Source: CBDFKK01 sp965248815
GTDB taxonomy: Bacteria > Pseudomonadota > Alphaproteobacteria > SMXP01
Assembly: GCA_965248815.1 (NCBI GenBank)
Contig: CBDFKK010000007.1
Coordinates: forward strand, 186,001 to 250,000
Length of the DNA: 64,000 bases
Reading direction: 5' to 3'
Numbering within the stretch: position 1 is the first letter of the stretch; every line of letters begins with the position of its first letter. The position numbers and the translations under genes were made by a program. Shown one piece after another: positions 63,814-64,000 of the stretch. Below the pieces are notes generated by a model. That model saw only the letters and a list, made by a program, of their open reading frames with translations, was not told the origin of the DNA and ran no database searches.

Positions 63814-63921
63814 ACCCTTCTTATTTGTGAACCGGATGCGGATTTACGGCCCCGCCGGTGCGATGCTAGGTCTTGGTGCATCGGGAAGAGCCGCGAGGGC
63901 GGCATTTGAGAGGGATAATCC

Positions 63922-64000
63922 ATGAAAAAGTCGATTGCGTTTGCATTTGGAGCAGCAGCCCTGTGGACCGCGGGGACGGCCGAAGCCGGAGTCCGGTGCG
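63922..64000 (+). CDS. Exported protein, 5' end only
   Basis: ATG 63922 follows GAGAGGGA at the right spacing and starts a signal peptide (MKKSIAFAFGAAALWTAGTA, cut near AEA-G). Only 26 codons fall within the window. Divergent from the TetR gene across the operator region. Function unknown. Confidence 0.65.
   Translation, partial: MKKSIAFAFGAAALWTAGTAEAGVRC

Overview
The window looks like a piece of an alphaproteobacterial chromosome of medium GC content, probably marine or host-associated. This rests on the type of genes present: a UbiD-like decarboxylase, Rieske and TauD oxygenases, an LLM flavin oxidoreductase, Tat-exported proteins, a proteobacterial exosortase, and dispersed GC-rich palindromes of the alphaproteobacterial kind. 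No rRNA, tRNA, CRISPR array or phage module was recognised. The taxonomic call is an inference from gene content.

Layout. 0-3.6 kb: the end of an unrecognised gene, a UbiD-family decarboxylase, an ASCH-domain protein and a Tat-exported DUF1838 protein. 3.8-11.3 kb: a dedicated exosortase locus made of an exosortase fused to an EpsI-like domain, its likely single target (a VIT/VWA protein with a PEP-CTERM tail), a DUF4173 membrane protein, and an OmpR-type regulator plus histidine kinase. The regulator frame is cut by an in-frame amber codon. 11.3-14.2 kb: typA and an LLM oxidoreductase. 14.3-24 kb: an IS-rich surface-glycan region (IS-A1, a truncated gene, a Rieske oxygenase, IS-B1, the 3' part of a GT39-like glycosyltransferase, a flippase-like protein, a phosphodiesterase broken by TGA). 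24-39.8 kb: a catabolic island with a PNPOx-like protein, a formylglycine-generating-enzyme-like protein, an NmrA-like reductase, three nitrilase-superfamily proteins, a type II DMSO-reductase-like molybdoenzyme (alpha and beta), an acyl-CoA-dehydrogenase-like flavoprotein, a Dabb protein, two exported VOC proteins, an MFS transporter and a sucrase/ferredoxin-like protein. 40-48.4 kb: a second decayed region with IS-A2 and IS-B2, a frameshifted EamA transporter, an IS-broken MAPEG gene, a methyltransferase remnant, a sulfatase-like membrane protein cut by TAG, and a truncated SGNH-type protein. 49-64 kb: MFS plus VOC, methyltransferase, epoxide-hydrolase-like, PNPOx-like, TauD, exported SDR, a Rieske oxygenase coupled to an oligopeptide-binding protein, a PiT phosphate transporter, a pair of exported metallo-beta-lactamase-fold proteins (one without metal ligands), and a sterol-desaturase-like enzyme coupled to a TetR regulator with a clear palindromic operator.

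How it fits together. The oxygenases, flavoproteins, molybdoenzyme, nitrilase-like proteins and transporters suggest breakdown of small organic or aromatic compounds; the substrates cannot be read from the sequence. The strongest structural result is a traceable inversion. The 5' end of the glycosyltransferase gene lies at 48.3 kb on the minus strand, beside the 3' end of IS-B2. The rest lies at 19.6 kb on the plus strand, beside the 5' end of IS-B1. The two pieces join in frame and share a 7-bp duplication, so recombination between the inverted IS-B copies appears to have flipped about 27 kb. With four single in-frame stops, one frameshift and three or more IS-truncated genes, the window shows active gene decay.
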